A stretch of DNA of 64,000 nt from Silurus meridionalis. Lineage: Eukaryota > Chordata > Actinopteri > Siluriformes > Siluridae. The position numbers and the translations under genes were made by a program. This document shows positions 48,838 through 60,859 of the stretch, in pieces. Every line of letters starts with the position of its first letter. Position 1 is the stretch's first letter. Where the stretch lies: contig NC_060906.1 in assembly GCF_014805685.1 (NCBI RefSeq), positions 19,257,164 to 19,321,163 of the forward strand, given 5' to 3'. The notes below the pieces were generated by a model, which was not told where the DNA came from, did no database searches, and saw nothing but the letters and a program-made list of their open reading frames with translations.

Positions 48838-50353
48838 TTACCAAGTTCTGCCGTAGAGCAGGTTCGAGCCCGCCATGTTGTACTCCAGAAGGGCGGAGTC
48901 CAGGTGCGACAGGCCGCTGAGGTGAGCCCCGTGCAGCGCGGGTGGACTCGGTGTCATTTCATCGAGCTCATCCGCTGCCGACGCTAAAGACTCCACCGTC
49001 TGATTCCGTTGCTGAAGCGGAACCGCGGGCACGGCGGCGTGCTGGCCGGAAGTCTGCGTGCCGGTTCCGGTGCCGGTCTGACACGGCTTGCCGTCTTTGA
49101 CGAGCACAGGCACGTTCACGCGCCTCGGTGAATGCTGCTGCTGCTGCTCGCACGCGTCACCGGCGTCCTGCTGCTGCGGCTCGCGCGCTGCCTTGTCTTT
49201 GGCCTGCCGTTTCATTTTGTATCGGTGATTCTGGAACCAGATCTTCACCTGGTTCGGTGTGAGGTGGATCAGACCGGCCAGGTGCTCGCGCTCGGGAGCG
49301 GACAGGTAGCGCTGCTGCTTGAATCTGCGCTCGAGCTCGTACACCTGCGCCTGGGAGAAGAGCACGCGACGCTTCCGGCGAGGAGCCGCGTGCAGAGTCA
49401 CCATCGACTTTGCGTCCATTCCCGCGAGCGCGTTCATGTTCATCGCTGTGGAGGAGCCCATGAATCTGGGAACTTCAAGAGAGATTATTATTAGCAGATG
49501 TCGTTTAAGCAAATTAAAACTCAGTGTAGTGCATTTATCAGTCCAGATTAGATTAAATAAGATAAATACACATTTATAAAAAGCGTGGACATTTTACTAC
49601 ATTCGAATTATGAGCAATACTGATGTATCTAATGTCCAAGCTCACGTGCAGACACCTAAACATTAAGACTTATTTTATGTCAATCAGTTATTCACGCGTT
49701 ATAAAGAACTCCTCGCAGATCCCCAGACGTTTTTAGATGCATAACGTGTGCGTGCATTTTGTTCTGAACCGAATCAAATTAAACGAAAAGGAAAATCCTG
49801 GCTCATGATGTTCAATTTAAATAAATTGGCCAGATTTAGAACAGAAGCAGCTGTAGATGAAAATGTATTCTTTGATTGTTTTGCCTCTAGTTGTGTAAAA
49901 CTTTAATTCGACACACACACACATATATAATTTTTTTTTTATTTAGTGTTATTTTAATTGTTTACAATTGTCTCAAAGCAGCTTCACAGAGATAAAGAGG
50001 TTGAAAAGATGTATAATTTTATATAATTATATATAATTTTAGGTTTAAGAAAACAACTTCCCTAAAATTCCTTAAAGGAAGAAACCTTGAGAGGAACCAG
50101 ACTCAAGAGGGATTATTTCCATTATTATTGAGGTGTGCTTTTCACTGATAATGATATAAATAAAAATAACATGGTGAATATTTAAAGATTTTGATTTGAT
50201 ATATATATTTTTATTTGTTATGATTGTTTTTGTGCACATTATCTTTATATAATAAATACAATGCATGTCTGTGTAGTAGTGCATTGAGTAGTTTGTTGGA
50301 ATATCTATTTTATATCCATTGGATACTTTTATAGAAAGTTTATATACATACTG

Positions 50354-50394
<41 letters not shown>

Positions 50395-50819
50395 ATACAT
50401 TGTTTTGTGAACTTACGTGCTGCGTAGCGCGGCTCCGGGTTTGCTCCGTACCACGCCGCCGTGGCCGCGCCGCCCCTCACGCTCTCCTGGTAAGTGGGCA
50501 GTTCGGCCACAGCGCCAAGGCTTCCGTTACAGTATCCCGCCATGGCCGCGTGTGAGAACTGAGACATGCCTTGCGACACGTGATAAGCTCCGTGGCTCAC
50601 TGCGTGTTGCTGCTGCTGTTGCTGCTGCTGCTGGTGATGATGGTGATGGTGATGGTGCTGGTGATGGTGCTGATGCTGCGCGCTCTGAGCAGATGGAGGA
50701 GGAGGAGGCTGCCGGTAAGCGCCCTCCATGCACGCAAACTTCTTATAACAGCTTTCCTCCAGCGGGCTCAGGATGTCGCTCACGGAGAAAGGCGTGGAGT
50801 GTTTTGGGCTCAGGGACAT
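48838..50819 (-). CDS. nkx2.4: Homeobox protein Nkx2.4, two exons, complete
   Basis: NK2-class homeodomain transcription factor, sister of NKX2-1; in vertebrates expressed in ventral diencephalon/hypothalamus and thyroid primordium. Exon 1 is 50819-50417 (134 codons + 1 nt, donor gtaagt) and exon 2 is 49472-48838 (acceptor ttgaag, stop TAA), 345 residues in all. The TN motif '[14 protein letters not shown]' is at residues 9-22. The homeodomain is at about 166-225, with helix 3 '[15 protein letters not shown]' including the NK2-specific Tyr after His-Arg. The NK2-specific domain '[13 protein letters not shown]' is at about 253-265, and the C-terminus is LLYGRTW. A His/Gln tract fills residues ~49-71. 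Sequence alone fits nkx2.1 or nkx2.4; the position between xrn2 and pax1 decides for nkx2.4. Which of the two teleost duplicates (a or b) cannot be told. Confidence 0.93.
49925..50135 (-). repeat. Teleost interspersed repeat inside the nkx2.4 intron
   Basis: Inverted copy of the 6765-7030 family: 'tctcaaagcagcttcacaga' and 'aaaccttgagaggaaccaga' are antisense to its 'aagctgctttg' and 'tctggtt..ctcaaggttt' blocks. Confidence 0.55.
50360..50389 (+). repeat. (AT)n microsatellite in nkx2.4 intron
   Basis: About 15 AT units, 28 bp inside the single intron from its 5' splice site. Confidence 0.9.
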
Positions 50820-51240
50820 GGTTCGGCGCCCGCTGGCCCCGTCGCGCGCGCGCGCAAAGGCGAGGATCGCGTCTCAGACAGACCGACGCAACAAGAAAGA
50901 AGGAAAGAAAGAAAAAAAAAAAGCAAAGAAAATCCCCTCCGCGATGGCGTTTTGTGCGTACGAGTGTGTGTGTGTGCGCGCGCCTGTGTGTGTTTTTGTA
51001 TATGGGGGGGTTACCAGACTGCACGTTCAAAATGCTCCAAGAGAATCGACGCACTCGGAGGAAAAACCCGTCTTTATCTCACTGCTGGGTTCGTAAACTG
51101 CGCGCAAGGCTTACGACAAACACGAGAGGCGGAGCAACAGGGAGGTAAAATAAAACGGACAAAAAGTACCGTGGGCATTACCACCTCGTGGAAATCGTGT
51201 GAGTCCTCTGTGGTGCGTTGTTTTTTCATTTGAATTGAGA
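50820..51240 (-). promoter_or_regulatory. Probable nkx2.4 5' UTR and promoter
   Basis: CpG-rich block upstream of the nkx2.4 ATG ('cgtcgcgcgcgcgcaaaggc', and 'gtgtgtgtgtgcgcgcgcct' at about 50970). Base composition is sharply different from the AT-rich flanks, as for CpG-island promoters of developmental genes. The + strand open frames through it are composition artefacts. Confidence 0.5.
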
Positions 51241-51244
51241 CAAA

Positions 51245-51915
51245 TTCATCATCGTTTACATCTTATATAAAGCAGTGTATTGGAAGATCATCCACAGCGT
51301 TTTGTTAACACTGAACTGGTGAAGAGAGCTGATAGTAACCCTGTGATTTTACGCTACACGTGCAGCACATTTAGAGAAGTTCAATCATGAATTCAGAAAT
51401 CATTTTTACTTTTTAAAATGTATTTCACGTGTTTAAAATTATTTATTTTTATTTTTATTTGATGCACAGGTGTTTTACAATGATTTTTTTAACTAGGGTT
51501 TTTTATTTTATTTTTTATTATTTAGGTGTTATACAATGTTTTTGCTCAAAAAAGTAATGTTTCATAAAATGCAGTTTTCAGATGCATTTAAAATGCAGCT
51601 TATTGACCAGCTTATTTTATTTACTGTATTATCAATCTGAAGCAGCACACAACAAACATTTTTACATAATATTCCCAAATAACCTCGTTTTTATTGGTCA
51701 AAAATGTTTTTAAGAATAATTTGTAAAATCCGAGTGTTCATTCGGTGTTTGATTAGTTATAATTTTCAAAATAATTAGACTAATAAATAAATAAATTAAT
51801 GCATCGCTGGGAATATTAGTTTGTTATTTATGATTAAATTAAATATATTCTGTTTGATTTGGAGAATTTGTGTGATCTTAAACAACACTTGTGTTGGAGT
51901 CTCTCCCAAATAACC
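51245..51915. other. Non-coding spacer
   Basis: AT-rich with no coding or repeat signal that I can name. Confidence 0.4.
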
Positions 51916-51919
51916 CCCA

Positions 51920-51921
<2 letters not shown>

Positions 51922-51962
<41 letters not shown>

Positions 51963-52080
51963 GACCGCATGGCGCTCTGGATTCCACACACTGCAGAACA
52001 TAACCACGACGAATTTATCGTGTGTGAGTGTGTGGGTGTGTGAGTGTGTGGGTGTGTGAGTGTGTGGGTGGGTGTTTTAG
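51922..52080 (+). repeat. (CA)n and GTGTGTGAGTGTGTGGGT-type repeats
   Basis: (AC)n at 51922-51961, then a GTGTGNGNG-type tandem at about 52020-52076 with units gtgtgtgagtgtgtgg. The two are complementary in type and 60 bp apart, so they could pair. Confidence 0.9.
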
Positions 52081-52740
52081 ATGGTGAGAGTGTTACAGCA
52101 TATAAGATCACGGGAGAGGCGCAGAGAGATTCGGATAAAAAAATGATTCAGGTATTCTTCTTCTCTTTTCTTAACATTTCTTTTCTTGTGTGTTCTTGTG
52201 TTCTTTTATTATTCGTTTGAAACGATCTTGTTATAATGGATTTCACAAACAGATATTGTTATTCCTCGGTTTTTCAATGTTCTTCTAATGGAAAGGTTTT
52301 GTAGCAAACTAAAAAAAGGTGGCACCGATGGCGTTAAAGCATTTACAGGGTTTAGTGGAAAAACGAACGCACGCGTTAATTCAGTCATCAGAAATGTTTA
52401 GTTTAGGTTTAATAAAGTGAGATATAAAAAAAAGCCTCCAAATTATTTTCGACCATATAAACTAGCATCCACATTGATTCTAACGAAGATCAAATCAAAA
52501 TTTATTTTGTCTTCGATAAGAGTAAAATGCTTCATCTAATCAGATTAAAGCACAAGGAATGCGAGAGAGGAAATGCGAAGGAATTCACAGTGCAAATATA
52601 AACAGTAACAGTATTTACACTGAGGGTCTACTGCTATTTTACTGTAAAGTGATGAATATATTCTGCAAGAAATATACAATTTTGTGTATAAGGGCCACTG
52701 TACTGGAATGTACTGAAACAACAAATATGTCGTTTTTTTT

Positions 52741-52953
52741 ACTTACTAACTAACTAACTACCTAACTAACTACCTAACTAACTAACTAACTAACTAACTA
52801 CATCAATTGTTTGTATAATGATACATTAACTAACCAACTAATTAACTAACTACATACAGCAATTGTTTGTATAATGATACATTAAACTCAATAACTAACT
52901 AATTAATTAACTAACTACATACATCAACCGTTTGCATAATGATACATTTAACC

Positions 52954-52985
<32 letters not shown>

Positions 52986-53140
52986 CAATTGTTTGTATAA
53001 TGATACATTAGACTAAATAACTAACTAATTAATTAACTAACTAACTACATACATTGTTTGTATATTCAATTATGCATTTTATTCAAATGTGTATCATTAT
53101 ACAAACAATTGATGTAGTTAGTTAGTTAGTTAGTTAGTTA
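52741..53140. repeat. (CTAA)n array with higher-order unit and inverted end
   Basis: A (CTAA)n array contains four direct copies of a ~30-bp insert ('atcaattgtttgtataatga' at 52802; variants at about 52857, 52922 and 52983). A final copy at about 53090-53140 is inverted ('tcattatacaaacaattgat' followed by gtta repeats). The inverted copy pairs with 52777-52824 over about 50 bp without mismatch. Confidence 0.9.
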
Positions 53141-53751
53141 AATTAAAATGTATTTATTTTATGTATTTATTATTTATTTATTGTTTTTCTTCAATATATA
53201 CCCCTTGCTGTAATGACTGATGTTTTAATGCATATGTATTAACTCTTGTTTTCAGTCTTGACACTTGACACTTGTCTCTTCTGTTACAGAGGATTAAAGA
53301 TATTTTGAATAACTTTAAGACATACATTTTCCATTTCTCATTAGTAAATGGTTCAGCAACATAAACAATATGGAGCCCCAGGAACTTTTTAACAGCGGAT
53401 GCTCTCTATATTCCTGATTATTTCCACGAACAAAACTGCAGCGAGTTTAGCACATTCAGTCTCAAGCCTTCCACTAGAGTTACTGCATTTTATTAGTATG
53501 ACGTCATACATTCACTATTATAAATGAATCGGAATTTTTTATTTGCATGCATGTTTGTTTGTGAGCTGGACATCATATCTTTGGCATTAACGGGAATTTT
53601 TGAAAATGTACGTTCATTACAGATGAACCAAAAATGGACAATCTGGCAGATGATGGGGGTTAAACCCTGCTAGATTTCATTATTGAGCTCCATTAGATCA
53701 TCTAATTGCTGATGGATATTTGTGTCCTTGGGCTCCATACACTTCAAATGG

Positions 53752-53756
<5 letters not shown>

Positions 53757-53804
<48 letters not shown>
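53757..53804 (+). repeat. (GT)n microsatellite
   Basis: About 24 GT units. Downstream to 53930 is a less AT-rich block ('cgagcgcgcgcatggccgcc'), repeat-free, of unknown role. Confidence 0.95.
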
Positions 53805-53808
<4 letters not shown>

Positions 53809-55150
53809 TGCCCAGGTGGGCTTCATCTCTCTCTGATGAGGTGAAAATGTCGAGCGCGCGCATGGCCGCCACTTCAATGCGCTTTTCTCTTTTCCGTCCT
53901 CCTCCTTTTCTCCAGCAGTTAATGTGATTTAAGGATCGAGTCTGATGCTAATGGAAGTGCAAAAAAAAAAAACGAGCCCACCTTTTTCCTATTCGGAAGT
54001 TTTGCTCTCTGATTTTGCTGAGATTATTCTTACAGTATGTATTGGAGTTGCATATATGAGATTGCAATGATTTTATTGCAAAAACTGTAACCATTACATA
54101 TTGTAAATTGTTTGACCTATGTCTCCAATATAGTTGAATAATTTAGGATGTATTATTGTTTGCTTTTACGTTGCTATTTAAGCAAATGATTAATCAAACC
54201 ATATAAGCTTTACAATCTGTACGATAAACACGTCTCTAATCTTTTTTCAATTTTCAAATTAGTTTAATTATCCATGCAATAAAGTCTAAAGAGAAAAACA
54301 GTTACAAATAATATGACAAATGCAATAAAAATAAAAGTTTTTAGGAAAAGTTATATTACACACACATACAAACACACACAAAAGATTTATAGTTTACATT
54401 ATTACCAGTGCAGAAATACTACTTTGTTCATAGTTTTAAGTCAATAATATATTCAGTCTTACCTTATGTTAAACATGATCTAAATATCTTTTTAAATCAT
54501 GAAAATGTATTCTCTACATTTCTAGATATATATTTATGTTACATATAATTTACATCATTTATAATATATAATAATATATATTTATATTTGTCCATTTAAA
54601 TTTCGTTTCATCTACCAACAAGCCACCCATCTTCTATTTATAATGGAGATCAGATCTTTGCTCCAATAAAACTGCTACTGAATATTAAGCTAAATCATGA
54701 TCACATTTCTTTTGCTGTGGTTTTTATATACCCCCCCCCCCCCCCCCACCCCTTTTCCTGCCTTGATCTCTAATTAATAACCTTTCTAATTTTCTCTTCC
54801 TCTTCTGTCTCTCTTTTTTCTGTATCTGGCCCCTATGCTAAAAATGTAATCCTGCATATTTGTGAAGTGCAGTAGGCCAAGCAGCTGTGTTTCCTCTGCA
54901 CACACTCAGTCCTTTTTCACCACCTTGTTGTCCAGACGCTGACAAAAACAAGTTTATAGACTCAAAATAAAATGGCACAAACAGTTTGTATTAATTGTTG
55001 TGTCTTGTGTTATTATGTTTTGTGTTATTGTGTTATTCCTGTTCAGATCTTTTACTGTGAGTGTATGCTTTAGTTGAGAATTAAACAAAACATGATTAGT
55101 CTGCTCTTACAGGAAAATGATCAATGACTGTGCAGTGTGAGGAATCCTCA
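53805..55150. other. Non-coding spacer
   Basis: No second homeobox and no coding exon. A poly-C run of 17 lies at 54731-54747. The block 53805-53930 is GC-richer than its flanks and is a weak candidate for a regulatory element. Confidence 0.45.
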
Positions 55151-55154
55151 TATC

Positions 55155-55725
55155 AAGTCAAGTCAAGAAGCTTTTATTTTCATTTTAATCATATATAGCT
55201 GACGCAGTACACAGTGAAATAAAACAACGATCCTCCAGAGCCCTGATGCTGCATACAACAACAATCACAGAAAACACAGGGCTAAGGACTAGTAAGTGTC
55301 CTCGCCAAAAAAAGTGCATGTGTGCAACCTGGTGCAAACAGTACAAAGACAACACAAGACAGTGCAAAGACAACAGAAGACAGTGCAAAGACAACAGAAG
55401 ACAGTGCAAAGGCAACACAAGACAGTGCAAGACAGCGCAAGACAGTGCAAAGGCAACAGAAGACAGTGCAAGATAACACAAGACAGTTCAAAACAACACA
55501 AGACAGTGCAAGACAACACAAGACAGTGCAAGACCAGACATAACAGTGCAAAGACAACACAAGGCAGTGCAAGACCACACAAGACAGTGCAAAGACAACA
55601 GAAGACAGTGCAAGACAACGCAAGACAGTGCAAAGGCAACACAAGACAGTTCAAGACAACACAAGCCAGTTCAAGACAACACAAGACAGTGCAAAGACAA
55701 TACACAAAACACAAAATAGCTCTGC
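55155..55725. repeat. Interspersed repeat with a 21-bp-type minisatellite
   Basis: Starts 'caagtcaagaagcttttatt' and passes into a tandem array (about 55340-55700) of units like 'acagtgcaaagacaacacaag', 14-21 bp long. The leading part resembles a teleost dispersed repeat whose 3' half is such an array. Because many units are a multiple of three, long stop-free frames appear on both strands; they are not genes. Confidence 0.75.
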
Positions 55726-56269
55726 CAGTAAACCTGTTGTAATGAGACAAAGTGAACAGTAGCAAAAATATGAGGCAGAGCTTATGTCAGTTCTTTTTCC
55801 AATAACAGCACTGGTCTATTCCTCCTATTCCACAGCAAATTGAAAAGATTTTTTTAGACACCACCATTGTGAATCAGTTATAGACACATTTAAGGTCTGA
55901 GGAACGAGGAATTATTATTACTCATATTATAACAACAATAAACAGATGTTTCCTCACCTGCAGAAAACATCACCATGTAAACCCTTTTGTTGTCTACAAA
56001 CCTTTTGCCCATCTCAGATTGATATATCACTGCTTTATAGTTTAAAATGTTTTTACACCAAATTACAATTTAAATAAAAAAAATAATTGCTGGTCAAAAA
56101 GCTGGTCTTTACAGCTGCTTACATTTTACACATCACACACACTTACAATTTTACAAGATTATTACTAATAAATATTTATATGTTTATTGTTAAAAATAAA
56201 GGTGTACACAAAAAATATTTTTATTTCATGCATTATTTTTAATCTTCATTCACAATCCATTTACTTTCA

Positions 56270-56546
<277 letters not shown>

Positions 56547-57317
56547 TTCATGCATGGGAATATTTAAAGAAACAGTCTCGGGCTTTATTTGTTCAGAAAA
56601 CCGTACATTTTATACGTTTTCTAGCCCCCATCAATTCATTGTTATCATTTCTTAAACCCATAACTAAGTAACGTGTTTAGAGTTCATGTGTTTTCTATAT
56701 AAAAAACAACCATTTATTGCTGGGGTGGTACCACCAATTACTCTGTCATTTACTTACACATATGAACAAAATGTGCTTTACTATGACTCAAAATAAATAC
56801 TGTATAATTATTGTAAACAGGACAATTCTTTAATAATGCACTATATCCACATGTAAAGACTCAAACTGAAAGTAAGCTTAATACCACACCAGGAAAGGTA
56901 CACTTTTTACCGGATGAGAGTGTATGCACTGTATATTTAAATATTTAACTAAAACTATATAAAACAAAAAAACCTTAACAATAGTAATAATGTAAAGATT
57001 CATAGAAACAGCTAATGGCCTTTTTTCTTTCTTTTTTTTTTTTTTACAATTTATTTTTCTTTCTCTTTTGCCTTTTTTGAATATAGCCCACATTTACACT
57101 TTCATGCTTCGGAGTTCGAATAATCCACTAATGCCAAAAAGTAAGGAAGAAAATACCAAAAAGGGAAATCCCGGGTGCTTTTCACGATTTTTAATGTTAC
57201 TGTGTTTATAACTTACACACATCTGTCTTTATATGTATATTATTTAGTGTTTTATACCTGAGAATGTCTGACTGCAAGGTCAGCCAAGGACGAAACACTG
57301 CTATACACGTCTACACT

Positions 57318-57329
57318 GCCCTCTCGTGG
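57318..57329 (-). promoter_or_regulatory. CTCF-like site
   Basis: 'gccctctcgtgg' is, on the minus strand, ccacgagagggc, which matches the core of the vertebrate CTCF motif (CCASYAGRKGGC type). Located between nkx2.4 and pax1. Motif match only. Confidence 0.4.
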
Positions 57330-57414
57330 TAAGTGTTGGTATTGCAGAATAGTTTAAGGATTATATTTAGGTTAATTAAGTCCTTACAAAGCGACCTGTG
57401 TTAACAAGAGCTAT

Positions 57415-57504
57415 AATATAATATAATATAATATAATATAATATAATATAATATAATATAATATAATATAATATAATATAATATAATATAATATAATATA
57501 ATAT
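57415..57504 (+). repeat. (ATAAT/ATATA) pentanucleotide-like array
   Basis: About 90 bp of 'aatataatat' units with a period of 5, ending 'atattaaagg'. Confidence 0.9.
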
Positions 57505-58229
57505 TAAAGGTTTTTTATCTTTAAAATATATATTTCAATGTAGTGGTTAGCATTTGTCATCATGTCTCCAACATTGTGTGTGTGAAGATTACATGTATAT
57601 AAGTTCCACATACTCTGGGTTTCATATCCATAATAGGAAATAAATAGTTTTTTGTATCTGTATGTGATGAAAGGTCAAGAGACAGCAAGCCTAAGCTATG
57701 ATTTTTACATTTACTGTAAATTGCTACACAACAAATTGGGGGAGGTATATATATTTTTTGGAGACGATACCATCCACTGTCTTCAACCCCTTAAAAGATG
57801 ATACTCATCCATGCTGCTTTGCAGCTGCATTTAAATTAAACATAAAAGTTAAAAACCCTGTCCACTTGCAATTAAAAACACAGATCAGCTCATTACACAT
57901 GATAACAGTGGAGTCACCTCTCATAAAAACAAATAAACATCAAGCATTCAGACTTTGTCAATTCACATAGGCGATGGTCCAAGTTACTTCAAGTGCAGTT
58001 TTATCTTTATTACTATTAAGTATCGATTTCTACTTTACTTACTTCTATGTACCATGTTAGAGTTTTGTTCTTATCTAATGACATTCTGTGCCTGGGTATA
58101 TGAACACTTTGTTTGTCTTGTTTACTTATGACTTCTGTGTCTGTTTGTATATATTTGTAGACCCGGTTCTTGGGTAAAATAACAAAAAAAGGTCTGTCCA
58201 AGTTAATGAGGAAATCTTCTTTAATCTTG

Positions 58230-58440
58230 TTTGTGGACACCTGACCATAATATATGTATGTTTTTTGATCATCCCATGAAATAGTTATTTCCCATTTGCT
58301 GTTATTATAACCTCCACTCTTCAGGGGAAGAAATATTTGAGGTTAGAGCTCTATAGGCCACTCAAGATCTTCCACTCCAACCCATGTAAACCATATGTTC
58401 ATTGAGCTCTTTTTGTCTTTTTATACACAGAAGCATTGTT
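58230..58440 (-). mobile_element. Tc1-derived MITE fragment
   Basis: 'ggacacctgaccataata', 'tagagctctataggccactc' and 'aagatcttccactccaaccc' match the family seen at 1419-1860 and 39911-40255. Decayed, one end only. Confidence 0.55.
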
Positions 58441-58464
58441 AACTGGTTTAGGTAAATTAGAATA

Positions 58465-58685
58465 AAGTGAAAAAGACTTGTGGTGTCACTCTAATCAGCT
58501 AATGAACTTCAAAAACCTGTTAAGGTTTCCTGAGCTTTTAAATGGAGTCTCAGTCTGGTTCAGGCTAGACAATCATGGGGGAAGACTGCTGACTTGACAG
58601 TTGTCCAGAAGAGGATCATTGACTCCCTTCACATGGAGGATAAGACTCAAAAGGTTATTGCTAAAGAAGCTGACTGACCTTCCAA
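58465..58685 (+). mobile_element. Tc1 transposase N-terminal fragment
   Basis: 'atcatgggggaagactgctg' through 'cttgacagttgtccagaaga' to 'gttattgctaaagaagctga' reads as the start of a Tc1-type transposase ('KTADLTVVQK' after one frame correction, then 'ATKEADxP'-like text). It stops at about 58685; the catalytic part is missing. Confidence 0.6.
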
Positions 58686-59078
58686 GTATTGAGAACATAT
58701 ACAGTAAATAAACATACTTTCTAAAAGGCCAACAATTCATTTAAAAAATATTTTGGATTGGTTTTATGAAATGTATAATTATGAAATATTCTAGTTTTTT
58801 TTTAAAAAGTGAATTGGCGGGTTTTTGTTAATTGCGAGCCAAAAATCAAAAGAAATTAAAAGAAATAAACACTTGAAATACATTAGTCTGTGTGTGATGA
58901 ATCTATATAATATACCAGTTTCACTTTTGTATTGAATTACTAAAATAAATCAACGTTTTAATGAAACTCTAAGTTATTGAGATGCACCTGTGTGTATATA
59001 CACATACAGTGTATGTTGCTTGTCCTGCTCCTGTAACTGGTGTAGTAAAACCGCAAATGTGCACGACTTATATCTGTC

Positions 59079-59092
59079 CACAAGAGGGAGCA
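59079..59092 (+). promoter_or_regulatory. CTCF-like site
   Basis: 'ccacaagagggagc' matches the CTCF core on the plus strand, opposite in orientation to the match at 57318. Both lie between nkx2.4 and pax1. Motif match only. Confidence 0.4.
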
Positions 59093-59161
59093 TTTGCATA
59101 AGGCAGGGCAACTCAGTTACAACTCAGTTCAGTACACGTATACTATATAAACACTGTATAC

Positions 59162-59271
<110 letters not shown>

Positions 59272-59854
59272 TTTCTGAGCACTTCGAGAAAACATTCGTA
59301 TATGGAGTTTTTTATAATTCTGTAATATGAAAACAATAGAAATGTGTATGTTAATTATACACACATTACATGTCATGCACGGTAAAATATAAAGAATTTG
59401 GTTCTATGTGTGGTTTAAACAGTTAAATGTTTTTTTTTTTTTTTGCTATAACTCATAAATGTTTGTATTTATCACGCTTTACTATAATCTTGCACTATAG
59501 CACGTGTAAAGCAGTGTTCATTAAAGCAGTGTTCATTAGTTCTGTCCATCGTGTCCAACACATTTTCATGTATTTTGAATTGAGAAAAATCTCTCTAATG
59601 ACACGTGATTGATTGTGTTTATTGTCCTGATCAAAGCCGCTCATTAAATCGGGATAGACTCCACATCAGACTGAACAGGAATACAAACATTCACAATTCT
59701 GAATTATTAAAGAGGTAAAGCCCTCATTCAAAGCAAATACAATAATATCGTTAAATATCGCGATGTGTTTATTGTACAATATCTGTCCAGATTTATTTTA
59801 AAACTATAAGGAAATGGAATATAATAAATGTCTCCTCTTCAAAAATGAACATTG

Positions 59855-59959
<105 letters not shown>

Positions 59960-60069
59960 GTCAAGTTTTCCGAAATCAAAAGTGCAAACTGAATGTAGCC
60001 CATTTATAATAGTTTTATTATGGTCGTATTTGATGATAGTGATATAGCTTGTTGATCTACAGATCTAAA

Positions 60070-60480
60070 CAGTTTAGTCCAGTTTTAATTGTATAGAGCA
60101 TTTGACAATGGATATTTTCCCAAAACAGCTTTACAGTGATAAATAGTTTAAAAAATTATGTTTAACCCTTAGTTTATCCGTAATGAGCAAACCAGTAGAA
60201 GGAACCTTGAGAGGAACCAGACATAAAGGGAACCCATCCTCATCTGGGTGGTACCGAATGTCCATTTATTATAGTTCCGTTATAGTTAAGATGCTGTCTA
60301 GTATTTTACAAACCTCAGTCATTGTGATAGACTGTTTATATTAAATTACAATTCAGATCCATTCTCATAGTTCTTTAATTGCTCAGTAACCTCATGGATC
60401 TTTAGGCTGTTCATGTGGAACCATCCTCAGCTGCACAGAGCGATCAGGAACTACACTCCTTCCAGAGGTCGGGGGTCGGG
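60070..60480 (-). repeat. Teleost interspersed repeat, long inverted copy
   Basis: 'aaaacagctttacagtgata' and 'aggaaccttgagaggaacca' match, inverted, the family at 6765-7030. This copy goes on with 'cctcatctgggtggtaccga' to 'ggaactacactccttccaga' and is the longest in the window. Confidence 0.6.
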
Positions 60481-60549
60481 ATGAATCAAGTAGATACGAA
60501 AGGAAGAAGGATACTACTCAGTGGTACCTTCAGATATATAAATTAATAA

Positions 60550-60552
60550 TGA

Positions 60553-60592
<40 letters not shown>

Positions 60593-60660
60593 GCAACAAT
60601 TAAATAGTAAAAATAACAATAACAATAATAATAATAATAATAATAAAAACAACAATTAAA
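60550..60660 (+). repeat. (AAT)n microsatellites
   Basis: Two (ATA)n blocks (about 60551-60591 and 60616-60648) separated by 'gcaacaattaaatag'-type text. Confidence 0.9.
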
Positions 60661-60859
60661 TAAAAAATAAATAAAAAAATAATAATATAATTGTAAAATA
60701 ATATTATCTGTACACGTTTTACACATTTCTGCTCTACTTCTCTTACAATAAAGAAGCATCGCGGTTTATGGTTAAAAGTCAGCTCCATTCTAAGCACTTG
60801 ACTCTAGTCTTCCTTGTTTTGTTTTGTTTTTTGTTTTTTTCGTATGAAGGCCGCGTTTT

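Noticed and set aside
49132..49494. 120-codon + strand frame over nkx2.4 exon 2
   Set aside because: Exact antisense of the homeodomain exon, Leu-rich from CTG/CAG runs.
50417..51233. Two long + strand open frames (243 and 220 codons) over nkx2.4 exon 1
   Set aside because: They are antisense to the nkx2.4 coding exon and its CpG-rich upstream region; composition-driven, with no motif.
55340..55700. Repeated ~21-bp units considered as a CRISPR-like array
   Set aside because: No constant repeat with unique spacers; units are variants of one another in a vertebrate genome, so it is a minisatellite.
55289..55765. 158-codon Cys/Leu-rich minus-strand frame and its + strand partner
   Set aside because: Produced by a minisatellite with units often a multiple of three bases; no biology implied.
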